A program made the translations under genes and the position numbers. Positions 7,116-15,290 of a stretch of 24,533 bases of DNA are shown piece by piece. The notes below the pieces were generated by a model, which searched no databases, was not told where the DNA came from, and saw only the letters and a list, made by a program, of their open reading frames with translations. Source of the stretch: CAYVQZ01 sp964453435 (GTDB taxonomy: Bacteria > Abyssobacteria > SURF-5); NCBI GenBank assembly GCA_964453435.1, contig CAYVQZ010000066.1, positions 1 through 24,533 of the forward strand. The letters are read 5' to 3'. Numbering within the stretch: the first letter of the stretch is position 1; each line of letters begins with the position of its first letter.

Positions 7116-7730
7116 ATGGAAAATATTGAAGCTACTGTTGAGGCGCTCAACACAAACAACATCGAGTGCGTTGTGGCAGCGGATAAACAGGAAGCGCTGG
7201 AAAAGGCGCTGGCGCTGATTCCCGAAGGCTCCACGGTCGGGCTGGGAGGCTCTGTCACGGTCGAGCAAATCGGACTGCTGGAGAAGCTTCGGACCGGTAA
7301 CTACACGCTATATGACCAGTATGCTCCCGACATCGATTTCGAGGAAAACATGAAACGGCGAAAACAGGGGCTGACAGCGGAATATTTCGTGGCGGGAACG
7401 AATGCCATCACGTCGGATGGCCGGCTCGTAAACGTTGACGGATTGGGGAACCGGGTCGGCGCCCAGGCTTTCGGGCCAAATAAAGTCATTCTCGTCGCAG
7501 GCGTCAATAAGATTGTGAAGGACGTTCACGAGGCGTTCGAGCGCATCGAAAAGATAGCCGGTCCCATCAATGCGAAGCGGGTGAACGCGGCGAGTCCGTG
7601 TGCCGATACGGGAGTATGCATAGACTGCGATTCGCCCGCGCGAATCTGCAATATCTACACGATCATTCGAAGGATGATGATTCCCGGCCGCATCACGCTT
7701 ATTCTCGTGCGAGAATCGCTAGGGTTCTGA
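7116..7730 (+). CDS. LUD-domain protein (LutC/YkgG-like, DUF162)
   Basis: A 204-residue LUD-domain protein. Its relatives include LutC and the LUD part of LutB of lactate oxidation, but stand-alone members like this one have no settled function. Visible features are GLGGSVT (42-48), AGTNAITSDGRLVNVDGLGNR (about 93-113), FGPNKVILVAGVNKIV and a C-terminal cysteine cluster C162, C168, C171 and C178 followed by LILVRESLGF. The cysteines could bind a metal or cluster, which is inference. The ATG at 7116 was chosen because the family starts here and the promoter lies just upstream; a longer frame from 7065 is possible. It is monocistronic, and no lutA or lutB lies nearby. MITE-like repeats flank it on both sides. 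Confidence 0.85.
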   Translation: MENIEATVEALNTNNIECVVAADKQEALEKALALIPEGSTVGLGGSVTVEQIGLLEKLRTGNYTLYDQYAPDIDFEENMKRRKQGLTAEYFVAGTNAITSDGRLVNVDGLGNRVGAQAFGPNKVILVAGVNKIVKDVHEAFERIEKIAGPINAKRVNAASPCADTGVCIDCDSPARICNIYTIIRRMMIPGRITLILVRESLGF

Positions 7731-7785
7731 ACACAATTTAGAAGCGTTGCGAAATTGAATTGAGCGACCGTGCGGCGGGCACATT

Positions 7786-7926
7786 GTGAAACTGTCCGAT
7801 AATTCACCGATGGTCGCTTCGGGGACAATCCCTATTCTACGAATCCCCAAAAAACGGGGATTCCGTAAATAGTGACAGTCCCCTGCGCTCTCGTTTTCGG
7901 CAGAAAATGCAGTTATCAAACAGTCT
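7786..7926. repeat. MITE-like palindromic repeat, copy 2
   Basis: About 140 bases between terminal inverted repeats: GTGAAACTGTCCGATAATT on the left (7786-7804) and the complement of GCGAGACTGTTTGATAACT on the right (about 7908-7926), 14 of 19 identical. The core is a long palindrome with 28-base arms (7821-7848 and 7856-7883, 21 of 28 pairing) and a 7-base A-rich loop. GAATCCCC and GGGGATTC close the tip perfectly. It ends about 46 bases before the thioesterase start and may supply part of that gene's leader. Confidence 0.65.
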
Positions 7927-7971
7927 CGCTGTTCCCATAGCTCGCAACCCACGGAGGGAGGAAGCAGAGAA

Positions 7972-8415
7972 GTGAACGAGGAGCGTCCCCAAGTCGATTT
8001 TGAAGCTTTAAGAAGCAACGCCAATCAGATTCCCATGTATCGGCTGATTGGGATGGAGGTGGTCGAGGCAGGTCCCGGCTATTCCCGATTCCGACTTCCG
8101 TTTCGGAAGGAATTGACGCAGCCGATGGGAGTGATGCACGGCGGGGCGCTGGCCGCGGTTGCGGACTCTGCGGTGGCCATTGCGCTGTGGGGGTTGGTGG
8201 GGCTCGACAAAATATTCACCACAATCGAAATGAAAATCAATTACATAGCTCCCGTCGGAGACGGGGAAGTGATTGCGGAAGGAACCATCGTTCACTGCGG
8301 CCGTCGAACGGCTATCGGCGATGTGACGCTAAAGGATCACAATGGCAAGCTGGTGGGAAAATGTCTCGCAACCTACATGATTTTGCCGGCAGAAAGCGCT
8401 CCTAATTGGGGATAG
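7972..8415 (+). CDS. Hotdog-fold thioesterase (PaaI/4HBT type)
   Basis: A 147-residue single hotdog domain, expected to hydrolyse an acyl- or aryl-CoA thioester in the cytoplasm as a dimer or tetramer. The family signature is clear: PMGVMHGGALAAVADSAVAIA (H56, G57, G58, with the active-site acidic residue D65 on the central helix), then the IEMKINYIAPV strand and a C-terminal YMIL strand. It starts with GTG. The purine-rich GGAGGGAGGAAG stretch lies about 10 bases upstream, and the next ATG (8035) would remove part of the first strand. It is tail-to-tail with the amidohydrolase (21-base gap). The substrate cannot be inferred from the sequence. Confidence 0.87.
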   Translation: MNEERPQVDFEALRSNANQIPMYRLIGMEVVEAGPGYSRFRLPFRKELTQPMGVMHGGALAAVADSAVAIALWGLVGLDKIFTTIEMKINYIAPVGDGEVIAEGTIVHCGRRTAIGDVTLKDHNGKLVGKCLATYMILPAESAPNWG

Positions 8416-8436
8416 GGGGGCATTGCGCAGCCCGAT

Positions 8437-9315
8437 TCAAAGACCGCCGATCAGTTCCTCGGCATTCTTCCACAGTATTCGCTCGCGAAGCCACGGGTTC
8501 CCTTCGGTCAGGCTCAGAACAACCCCGAGTTCAAACCGCTGCCTTCCGAATGGCCAATCGGTTCCAAACATGATTCTGTCACCGCCGACTCTGTCCACCG
8601 CCCTTTTCACCATACGGCGCGGCTGGAAGCTCGTGTCAAAATAAACATTTTCGAAAACTTGGGCGATCTCGATAGCTTCTCTGGCTTCTGTCAGAGCCAT
8701 ATGCCCCATGACGAAGGCGACGTCAGGAAAGGCGGCGAACAGTTTCACGTAATTTTCGGGGGCGCCATATGTTTCCGCGACGGATTCCGGCACATAGTAG
8801 GCGGTTTGTCCGGAATGGAAAAACACGGGCAAGCGGTATTGCTTGAATTCTTCCACGGTCTCCATACACTCGGGACCGGATGGATGGAAATCCTGGATGA
8901 TCGGATGAAGTTTCAGGCCCCGGCAGCCGGAATGTACATACTTTCTCAGTTTCTCAACCATTCCGGGGTCGTGCGGGTCTACGGAGGCGAAGGGGATGAT
9001 TCTCGCGTCTTTCTCCGCAAACGAGAGCACTTCCGTGGAGCCGCCGTATGGCTCGATTGGCAGCACTACGCTATGCGTTATGCCTGCACGTTCCATTTCC
9101 CGCGTGAGGTCTTGGAAACTCGCCATCGCGTTTCGGGCCTGCGTCTCTCGGGCGATTCTCTCCCTCATTCTGCTTCGCATGCTGCGAGCGAACAGAGTAT
9201 TGAAACGCTGCCATTCGAACAGGCGAATGAGCACGCCCTTCGATGGGCGCACATCTTGAGCGCCGGCGGGAAATAGGATGTTCTGCGCGTGGGTATGAGC
9301 GTCAATAATCTTCAT
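8437..9315 (-). CDS. Amidohydrolase-family (amidohydrolase_2/ACMSD-like) metal hydrolase
   Basis: A 292-residue TIM-barrel protein of the amidohydrolase-2 family (relatives include ACMSD and resorcylate decarboxylases, plus many uncharacterised hydrolases). Metal and catalytic motifs occur in order: DAHTH (5-9), GLKLHP (133-138), FFHSG (165-169), MGHMAL (203-208) and GTDWPFG (251-257, D253). All expected metal ligands are present, so it is probably an active metal-dependent hydrolase or decarboxylase. Residues 26-65 form an unusual Arg-rich helical insert right after the first motif. The Shine-Dalgarno signal is weak. It has its own promoter at 9360-9388 and is divergent from the glycan operon. 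The substrate is unknown. Confidence 0.85.
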   Translation of the reverse strand: MKIIDAHTHAQNILFPAGAQDVRPSKGVLIRLFEWQRFNTLFARSMRSRMRERIARETQARNAMASFQDLTREMERAGITHSVVLPIEPYGGSTEVLSFAEKDARIIPFASVDPHDPGMVEKLRKYVHSGCRGLKLHPIIQDFHPSGPECMETVEEFKQYRLPVFFHSGQTAYYVPESVAETYGAPENYVKLFAAFPDVAFVMGHMALTEAREAIEIAQVFENVYFDTSFQPRRMVKRAVDRVGGDRIMFGTDWPFGRQRFELGVVLSLTEGNPWLRERILWKNAEELIGGL

Positions 9316-9359
9316 TTTTCGGCTTTCATGAAAAAGGAGATATGGCAGGCAACGGAGAC

Positions 9360-9388
9360 AGTTTATTTGATTTGACCGATTTTTTCAA
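9360..9388 (-). promoter_or_regulatory. Promoter of the amidohydrolase gene
   Basis: On the minus strand, TTGAAA (plus 9383-9388), 17-base spacer, TAAACT (plus 9360-9365). Transcription would start near 9353, about 38 bases before the ATG. It is divergent from the glycan promoter at 9502-9530. Confidence 0.5.
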
Positions 9389-9501
9389 CAGAGAATCCGG
9401 CGGCGAAAGGTTTTCGAGGGCCGGCCCAGGTTTAAACCAAAGGTCGTCATCCAAGTTGGGCGCGTCTTCGAAGAGACTTGGAAATCCGGCAGACCACACA
9501 T

Positions 9502-9530
9502 TTGAAAATAGGGATACCTTGTGCTAAGAT
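9502..9530 (+). promoter_or_regulatory. Promoter of the glycosyltransferase operon
   Basis: TTGAAA (9502-9507), 17-base spacer, TAAGAT (9525-9530) with TGC before the -10. Transcription would begin near 9537, about 47 bases before the first GT2 ATG. The GTG at 9521 overlaps the -10 and is therefore not the start codon. Confidence 0.7.
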
Positions 9531-9583
9531 TAGGTTTAACAAGGGGTAACGAGGAACAAGCCGGTTGCGGAAAGAGCGCCAAG

Positions 9584-10570
9584 ATGTCGGAAACAATCAG
9601 TGTTGTGGTTCCAACGTACAACGGAGCTCGATTTATTCCCGCTTGTCTGGATTCTCTTTTGAGCCAGAGTTGTCCTCCTGATGAGATTATTCTCGTAGAT
9701 GACGGTTCAACCGACGGAACTGCGGATTTTGTCACCGATTCTTACCCGGAGGTGAAGCTTGTGCGGCTCGATTCAAACCGTGGCTTTGCGGCCGCCGCGA
9801 ACGCCGGAATCCGGAGCTGCCGCGCCGATTATGTTGCCCTTTTGAACAACGATGCGCGCGCCGACGCGCGGTGGCTGGCGGAACTGAAGAAACCTTTCGG
9901 GGAAGATAACGGGATAGGCTCTTGCTCTTCGAAAATGCTCTTTGCCGACAGGCCCGAAATCGTGAATTCGATTGGAATAGGTTTCACGCACGCGGGGACG
10001 GCTTTCGACGTAGGTTATGGTCAGCCGGACGGCGAGAGGTTTGCGAGCCCGAGGGAGATATTCGGCGCCTGCGCAGGCGCGGCCATGTATCGCAGAAGCC
10101 TGTTCGAGATAATCGGGCTGTTCGATGAGGACCTCTTCATGTGGTATGAGGATGCCGACCTTAGTTTCCGCGCCCGGCTTGCCGGATACAAATGTCGATA
10201 TATTCCTGCGGCAATAGTTTATCACGTGGGCGGAGGGACCGAGTCGCCGCACGACCGGAAACATGTGTATTACTGCTCTAGAAATCAGGTTCTGGTGCTC
10301 GTCAAGAACCTGCCCGACTCGCTGCGGTCCCGTTATTTCATGCGGCTGCTTGTTGTGGCTGCCAAGCATTCGATTCGGAGCCTTCTGCAAGGAAACGTGA
10401 CCGTCACGGCGGGCTATTTGGGAGCGGTTGCGCGCTTGAGGCTGTTCCTGAAGAAGCACAAGGCGACCAGAGACCGTGCAATAGCTTCTGACCATTATAT
10501 ATGGCAACTGATGAACCTCGAATCCGGTCAATTTTCACGGTTCATGCAACGTGAGTTTCGGGTCGGATAA
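9584..10570 (+). CDS. GT2-family glycosyltransferase (rhamnosyltransferase-like)
   Basis: A 328-residue family-2 inverting glycosyltransferase with a GT-A fold, working at the cytoplasmic face of the membrane on a nucleotide sugar and a growing lipid-linked or surface glycan. Motifs: ISVVVPTYNG (5-14), VDDGSTDGT (38-46), ALLNNDARAD (85-94, the DxD-equivalent), then LFMWYEDADLSFRARLAGY with the probable catalytic acidic pair E189-D190. The start was set at ATG 9584 because the promoter covers the longer GTG frame and the family begins at this MSE. GGAAAG lies upstream. The next gene is a close paralogue. Donor and linkage cannot be told from sequence; the WbbL/rhamnosyltransferase-like class is the best guess. 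Confidence 0.88.
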   Translation: MSETISVVVPTYNGARFIPACLDSLLSQSCPPDEIILVDDGSTDGTADFVTDSYPEVKLVRLDSNRGFAAAANAGIRSCRADYVALLNNDARADARWLAELKKPFGEDNGIGSCSSKMLFADRPEIVNSIGIGFTHAGTAFDVGYGQPDGERFASPREIFGACAGAAMYRRSLFEIIGLFDEDLFMWYEDADLSFRARLAGYKCRYIPAAIVYHVGGGTESPHDRKHVYYCSRNQVLVLVKNLPDSLRSRYFMRLLVVAAKHSIRSLLQGNVTVTAGYLGAVARLRLFLKKHKATRDRAIASDHYIWQLMNLESGQFSRFMQREFRVG

Positions 10571-10577
10571 TCTCGCA

Positions 10578-11585
10578 ATGAGCCATTCTCCCGAGCCGCT
10601 GATAAGCGTGGTCATTCCGAATTACAACGGTGAGCGTTACCTGGTTGACTGTCTGGATTCTCTGCTTGAGCAGTCCTACCGAAACCTGGAGCTCATCGTC
10701 GTGGACAATGCTTCCGATGATGCTTCGGTGGAGTTGGTCGAGCGAAACTATGGCGGAGTGCGGCTAATCAGAAGAGGGGAAAACCGGGGATTCTCAGCCG
10801 CCGTGAACACGGGATTGCTGGCTTCGCGGGGGCAGTTCGTCGTATTATTGAACAATGACACACGGAGCGACGGAAATTTTGTACAAAAGCTTTACGACGG
10901 CATGAGGACGAACCCCGACGCCGCAATGGCGGCCCCGAAGATGCTCTTCGCCCGGGACCCGTCGGTCATAAATTCTTTGGGTCTCGGATACTGTATTGCC
11001 GGGGCCAATCACGATATCGGGTTCGGCATGCGGGACGGACCGCAGTTCGACGTGCTGAAGTGGGTATTCGGCCCATGTGGCGGGGCCGGAATGTATCGGC
11101 GGAGTCTTTTCGTCGATATCGGGCTGTTTGACGAAGACTTCTTTATGTATTACGAGGATGTCGACATGAGCTTCCGTGCCCAACTGGCGGGATATCGATG
11201 TGTTTCGGTCCCGTCGGCCCGCGTTTATCACGCAGAGGGCGGGAGCAGCGCTGGCCTGCCGAAACGAAGGAACTTTTATTTTGCGAGAAACTCGTTAACG
11301 GTTGTTCTGAAGGATTTTCCTGCGGAGCTGATCTATCGAAATATTTTCGCCATTTCGTGGGAAGTCGCTAAACGGACCGCCTCTGCGCTGCTCAAAGGAG
11401 ATGTTTCGGCTTTGATGGGTTATCTGGCCTCTGTCCGAGGCTTGTTCGGGACAATGAGGAAGCGGCGCGAGGTGCAAGAGAAGAAGAGGGTTGCAAATCA
11501 GTACATCGAGACTATGCTGAAGAAGAACCAGTCGATCATCAAGCATGTCAATCTCCGGGGACGACCCGCCGGCGGGACCGTATGA
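10578..11585 (+). CDS. GT2-family glycosyltransferase, tandem paralogue
   Basis: A 335-residue GT2 enzyme sharing its whole layout with the preceding gene: ISVVIPNYNG (9-18), VVDNASDDAS (41-50), LLNNDTRSD (90-98), GPCGGAGMYRRSLF and FFMYYEDVDMSFRAQLAGY. The similarity extends through the C-terminal part, where family members usually diverge, so a tandem duplication is the simplest origin. ATG 10578 is preferred because it aligns with the paralogue; a GTG at 10551 would overlap the previous gene by 20 bases. No strong Shine-Dalgarno is seen, suggesting translational coupling. It overlaps the next gene by 4 bases. It probably adds a second, chemically similar sugar. Confidence 0.88.
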   Translation: MSHSPEPLISVVIPNYNGERYLVDCLDSLLEQSYRNLELIVVDNASDDASVELVERNYGGVRLIRRGENRGFSAAVNTGLLASRGQFVVLLNNDTRSDGNFVQKLYDGMRTNPDAAMAAPKMLFARDPSVINSLGLGYCIAGANHDIGFGMRDGPQFDVLKWVFGPCGGAGMYRRSLFVDIGLFDEDFFMYYEDVDMSFRAQLAGYRCVSVPSARVYHAEGGSSAGLPKRRNFYFARNSLTVVLKDFPAELIYRNIFAISWEVAKRTASALLKGDVSALMGYLASVRGLFGTMRKRREVQEKKRVANQYIETMLKKNQSIIKHVNLRGRPAGGTV

Positions 11586-12928
11586 AGCTCGCTTGCATCG
11601 GGCCACTGAGCCCATCGCGCACGGGGATTGCCGCTTTCAGCGAAAAGCTGCTTCCCTATCTGGCGCAGGGTTCCGAAATCAAGCTTTTCACCGATAACGT
11701 CAAATCCTTGGCCGCTCCCGTTACTCATGAATTCGAATGTGCGAATATCTCACGGTTTTTTGCAGAATTCTCCCGATTCGACTCGGTTCTTTATCATATG
11801 GGGAATCACTACAAATTCCACAGGCGGGTTTTTGAAACACTGTGCAGGGTTCCCGGCGTTGTTCTGCTTCATGACTGCGTGCTCAATCAGTTTTTCGCAC
11901 GGTATTGCCTTGCGTCCGGAAACTTCGCCTTGTTCCGAAAACTGTTTGCCATTTCGTATGGCAACGATGTGGACGCCGAGGTTCACCGATTCTGTCGGGC
12001 GATGGGCGACCCCTACCGCTTTCCGATGGCGGGGCCCGTTGCGCTGTTGTCGCTCGGCGTCATTGTGATGAGTGAGTACGGTAGAGGTATAGTCGAAAAT
12101 GAAGCGGCGGCCGCGGATGTCAGAAAGGTAAATTTTCCCTATTTCCCGACTGAACGGGAACCATCTGCTCCGCATGCGCTCAGAGACAAGTTCGGCATAC
12201 CTGAGGATTGTTTTGTGCTATCGTTTATCGGGCATATTACGCCAGCAAAGAGGATACCGGCGGCCCTGAATGCGTTTCGGAAACTGAAGGAAAAATTTCC
12301 GAACGCAGTGTTTTTGCTCGCGGGCGAGGAATCGTCCGGCCTGCGCATTAAGGATTTGTTGCGAAACGATGTGACCGGAGGAGTGAGATACCTGGGCTAT
12401 CTGGACGAGCAGCGGCTGCATGAACTGGCGGAGATCACAGATGTCTGCATCAACTTGCGATATCCGAGCAACGGCGAAATGTCGAGCACGCTGATCGATA
12501 TGCTTGGACGCGGAAAAGTAGCCTCTGTCTCGGATTATGCTCAGTTTGCAGAGTTTCCCGATTCAATATGTGTCAAGATAACTGCGGGACCGAACGAGAG
12601 CGATGAGCTGGCGAAAAAATTGCTCGAACTGGCCGGAAATCCTGCGCGGCTGATTTCGATGGGGGCGGCGGCGAAGGATTACATCGCGCGGGAGCATTCG
12701 GCGTCGGAAGCGGGGAAAGTCATTCTGGAGTATCTTGAAGAAAGGTCATCGAAGACGCCTGTTCTTCGAGGCCGGAATCGGGATGAATTGCTCGGTCAGG
12801 AGCCTGCAGTGAAACGAATGAGGCAGATGGTTTCGTACCGGACGAGGCGATTGGCTTCGTATATTCAGGAGCAGGGTATGGCCGGCACGTTCCGAGAAGC
12901 GCTGCGCCGGGCAACCAGCGCCAGGTGA
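11582..12928 (+). CDS. GT4-like glycosyltransferase
   Basis: A 448-residue GT-B-fold protein. The N-terminal acceptor domain starts MKLACIGPLSPSRTGIAAFSE. The C-terminal donor domain has the family layout: FVLSFIGHITPAKRIPAALNAF (about 214-235), LLAGEESSG, VRYLGYLDEQRL and NLRYPSNGEMSSTLIDMLGRGK. The last segment matches glycosyltransferases with a shortened acidic motif; a canonical E-x7-E is not present. The N-terminal stretch YHMGNHYKFH and LLHDCVLNQFF is typical of this subgroup. About 60 extra basic residues follow the donor domain, a possible membrane-association tail. It overlaps the previous gene by 4 bases (ATGA) and the next begins 12 bases later. Confidence 0.82.
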   Translation: MKLACIGPLSPSRTGIAAFSEKLLPYLAQGSEIKLFTDNVKSLAAPVTHEFECANISRFFAEFSRFDSVLYHMGNHYKFHRRVFETLCRVPGVVLLHDCVLNQFFARYCLASGNFALFRKLFAISYGNDVDAEVHRFCRAMGDPYRFPMAGPVALLSLGVIVMSEYGRGIVENEAAAADVRKVNFPYFPTEREPSAPHALRDKFGIPEDCFVLSFIGHITPAKRIPAALNAFRKLKEKFPNAVFLLAGEESSGLRIKDLLRNDVTGGVRYLGYLDEQRLHELAEITDVCINLRYPSNGEMSSTLIDMLGRGKVASVSDYAQFAEFPDSICVKITAGPNESDELAKKLLELAGNPARLISMGAAAKDYIAREHSASEAGKVILEYLEERSSKTPVLRGRNRDELLGQEPAVKRMRQMVSYRTRRLASYIQEQGMAGTFREALRRATSAR

Positions 12929-12940
12929 GAGAAAGGGAAA

Positions 12941-14083
12941 ATGCGCATCGGAATCGACGCGACTCCTGTCGGCAATCGGAGTGGAACCGGCTACTACACC
13001 GGCAAACTCATCGAATATCTGGGACGCGCCGACAGCGAAAACGAGTATTTCCTGTACTGCGCTCCCGGTTATCGTCAACACCTTGAGCATTCCTCGATGT
13101 TTGAGTATCCGAACTTTCGCGTTGTTCAAGTCCCGGTTCGAGGCCGAGCATTGGGTTTTGGCTGGAAGCAGGTGTGGCTGCCGCGCCAGATAAAAAAAGA
13201 GGGAATTGACCTGTTTCATTTTCCCGCATTCATTGGGTCTCTGCGAACAGGTCCTCCTTCGATTGTCACCGTTCATGATCTCTGTTTCGTTCTTTTCCCG
13301 GAAGCGTTCTCAAGGATTCGCCGCTGGTACTATACGCGTATCATCCCGCGAAGCATCAGAAATTCGCATAGCATTATAGTCGATTCAGACTCGACGAAAA
13401 ACGACCTGTTTCGGTATCTCGGTGTAAAAAGCGACCGGGTGCACAGGGTCTACCTCGGGGTTGATCCCGTTCGCTTTTATAAGGTTGCCCGTGGGAGGGA
13501 ATTGGACCGCTTGAGGAACGCCTATTCACTTCCTTCCGATTTCATCTTATATGTTGGAACGCTTGAGCCGAGAAAGAACATTACCCGTCTTCTGCGGGCG
13601 TTTGCATACGGAGTTCTATCAAAGGGACTGCCGTATAAACTTGTCATAGCAGGGAGAAAAGGGTGGCTTTACGAGGGGATATTCAGAGAAGTTCGGGCAA
13701 TGAATCTGGGCGAGCATGTCTATTTCCCGGGATATGTCAAGCCAGCCGACTTGGCCGGTCTCTACAGCATGGCCAGGGCGTTTGCGTATCCATCGCTGTA
13801 CGAGGGATTCGGGTTGCCATGTCTGGAAGCGATGTCATGCGGGACGCCGGTGCTGGCTTCCTCGACGTCGGCGCTGCCGGAAGTAGTCGGCGACTGCGCG
13901 GTGATTGTGAATCCGATATCAACCGAGTCGATAGCGGAAGGGTTGCGGCGCATTTGTTCGGATGAACAGTTGAACAGGCGTCTTTCAAGCCTTGGACCGA
14001 GACGGGCCAGCCGATTTTCGTGGCTGACCACCGCGAAGAAAACGGTCGAGGTGTACAATAAGACATACCGGGAGACGCGATGA
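12941..14083 (+). CDS. GT4-family glycosyltransferase (mannosyltransferase-like)
   Basis: A 380-residue retaining GT-B enzyme. The N-terminus MRIGIDATPVGNRSGTGYYT is typical of mannosyltransferase-like GT4 proteins, followed by DLFHFPAF and TVHDLCFVLFPEAF. The donor domain has FILYVGTLEPRKNITRLLRAF, KLVIAGRKGW and the full E-x7-E element in YPSLYEGFGLPCLEAMSCG, which binds the nucleotide sugar. AAAGGGAAA gives a good ribosome site just before the ATG. It overlaps the next gene by 4 bases. It likely adds an alpha-linked hexose during glycan extension; the sugar is inferred from family resemblance only. Confidence 0.9.
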   Translation: MRIGIDATPVGNRSGTGYYTGKLIEYLGRADSENEYFLYCAPGYRQHLEHSSMFEYPNFRVVQVPVRGRALGFGWKQVWLPRQIKKEGIDLFHFPAFIGSLRTGPPSIVTVHDLCFVLFPEAFSRIRRWYYTRIIPRSIRNSHSIIVDSDSTKNDLFRYLGVKSDRVHRVYLGVDPVRFYKVARGRELDRLRNAYSLPSDFILYVGTLEPRKNITRLLRAFAYGVLSKGLPYKLVIAGRKGWLYEGIFREVRAMNLGEHVYFPGYVKPADLAGLYSMARAFAYPSLYEGFGLPCLEAMSCGTPVLASSTSALPEVVGDCAVIVNPISTESIAEGLRRICSDEQLNRRLSSLGPRRASRFSWLTTAKKTVEVYNKTYRETR

Positions 14084-15204
14084 GAATCCTGCAGGTATAC
14101 AAGGATTATTATCCGCCGGTCGTGGGAGGCGTTGAGAAGCACGTTGCCCAGTTGTGTAACTATTTCAAACAGAAGTACGAAGTGGCGGTGCTTGTATGCA
14201 ATCGGGGGCTCTTCACGCGCGTTGAGAACAGGGACGGAGTCCGCGTCATCAAGGCGGGCGAACTCGGGCGTATCCAATCGGCGCCTCTGCCCCCCACATT
14301 TCCTCTTTGGCTGAGAAGGATAAAGGCGGATATTCTACATTATCACGCCCCGAATCCGACATGCGAATTCTCGTACATGGTGGCGCGGCCTCGTGGGAAG
14401 GTGGTCGTCACGTACCATAGCGATATCGTGCGTCAGCAATTCCTGCTGAAGGTCTACGGCCCGTTTCTGCGCAAATTCCTTGCCCGCGCGGACGCGGTAA
14501 TGCCCACGTCGCCAATCTATGTCGAGACGTCGCCGTTTTTGCGGGAAATCCGGCACAAATGCACGGTGGTCCCGTTGGGGATCGATACGGATATGTTCGA
14601 TTCTGTCGGAAAGCAAATGGAGTCGGAAATTCACAGGGTTCGCGGCCTGTTCGGATCCCGGTTCATTCTGTTCGTGGGAAAGCTGCGCTATTACAAAGGA
14701 TTGCAGTTTCTTATCGAAGCGATGCCGCAGGTCGACGCTCCTCTTGTAATAATCGGCAGCGGCCCGATGGAGCGGCACTTGAAGTCGCTCGCCGACACGT
14801 ACCGAGTGAGCGCAAAAGTGCATTTTGTCGGTGAATTAACCGAACGGGACCTCGCCGTGTTCTACCACGCGTGCACACTTTTTGTGCTTCCCTCTGTTTT
14901 TCGAAGCGAAGCGTATGGGCTTGTGCAAATTGAAGCGCATGCATGCGGGAAACCTGTCGTAAGCACACGATTGGGGACCGGCGTCGAGTTTGTAAATATG
15001 GACGGAAAGACTGGTTTGGTCGTTCCGCCTGCCGATTCGAAAGCGCTGGCCAGGGCAATAAACGAGTTGCTCAATGACGCCGACCGGCGAGAGAGGATGG
15101 GAGAGTTTGCTCGGAAGAGGGCGCGGAACGAGCTGGGTCTTGAACGAATGTTTCGAAGCATAGATTCTGTTTATCAAAGAGTGCTCTCTCAAAAAGACGC
15201 TTGA
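14080..15204 (+). CDS. GT4-family glycosyltransferase
   Basis: A 374-residue GT-B enzyme with the classic start MRILQVYKDYYPPVVGGVEKHV (glycine-rich loop that receives the acceptor), HYHAPNP and VVTYHSDIVRQ, then FILFVGKLRYYKGLQFLIEAM and the E-x7-E motif in FRSEAYGLVQIEAHACGKP. This type is common in O-antigen and exopolysaccharide clusters as mannosyl- or glucosyltransferase. It is the last gene of the five-glycosyltransferase run. An 86-base gap with a new promoter separates it from the polyprenyl-phosphate transferase gene. Confidence 0.9.
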   Translation: MRILQVYKDYYPPVVGGVEKHVAQLCNYFKQKYEVAVLVCNRGLFTRVENRDGVRVIKAGELGRIQSAPLPPTFPLWLRRIKADILHYHAPNPTCEFSYMVARPRGKVVVTYHSDIVRQQFLLKVYGPFLRKFLARADAVMPTSPIYVETSPFLREIRHKCTVVPLGIDTDMFDSVGKQMESEIHRVRGLFGSRFILFVGKLRYYKGLQFLIEAMPQVDAPLVIIGSGPMERHLKSLADTYRVSAKVHFVGELTERDLAVFYHACTLFVLPSVFRSEAYGLVQIEAHACGKPVVSTRLGTGVEFVNMDGKTGLVVPPADSKALARAINELLNDADRRERMGEFARKRARNELGLERMFRSIDSVYQRVLSQKDA

Positions 15205-15236
15205 GTTCAAGTGTAACGGTTTGTCTCCAAAGAAGT

Positions 15237-15265
15237 TTGCCTGCGCTGTCGATGTGTGCTAACAT
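15237..15265 (+). promoter_or_regulatory. Promoter before the WecA-like gene
   Basis: TTGCCT (15237-15242), 17-base spacer, TAACAT (15260-15265) with TGC before the -10. Transcription would start near 15272, about 19 bases before the ATG. This would let the 15291-23986 genes be expressed apart from the upstream glycosyltransferases. Confidence 0.6.
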
Positions 15266-15290
15266 GGCTCTCACAACTCTCAGATAGACC

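Noticed and set aside
6793..7218. Open frames across the rtcA-LUD gap
   Set aside because: They cross palindromic repeat arms and the LUD promoter, and resemble no protein.
8659..9276. Plus-strand open frame (205 codons)
   Set aside because: Antisense to the amidohydrolase, whose metal motifs are all present.
9342..9527. Small ORF (61 codons) after AAGGAG upstream of the GT2 operon
   Set aside because: The Shine-Dalgarno is only 2 bases from the ATG, the frame runs through the GT operon promoter, and no known family is evident.
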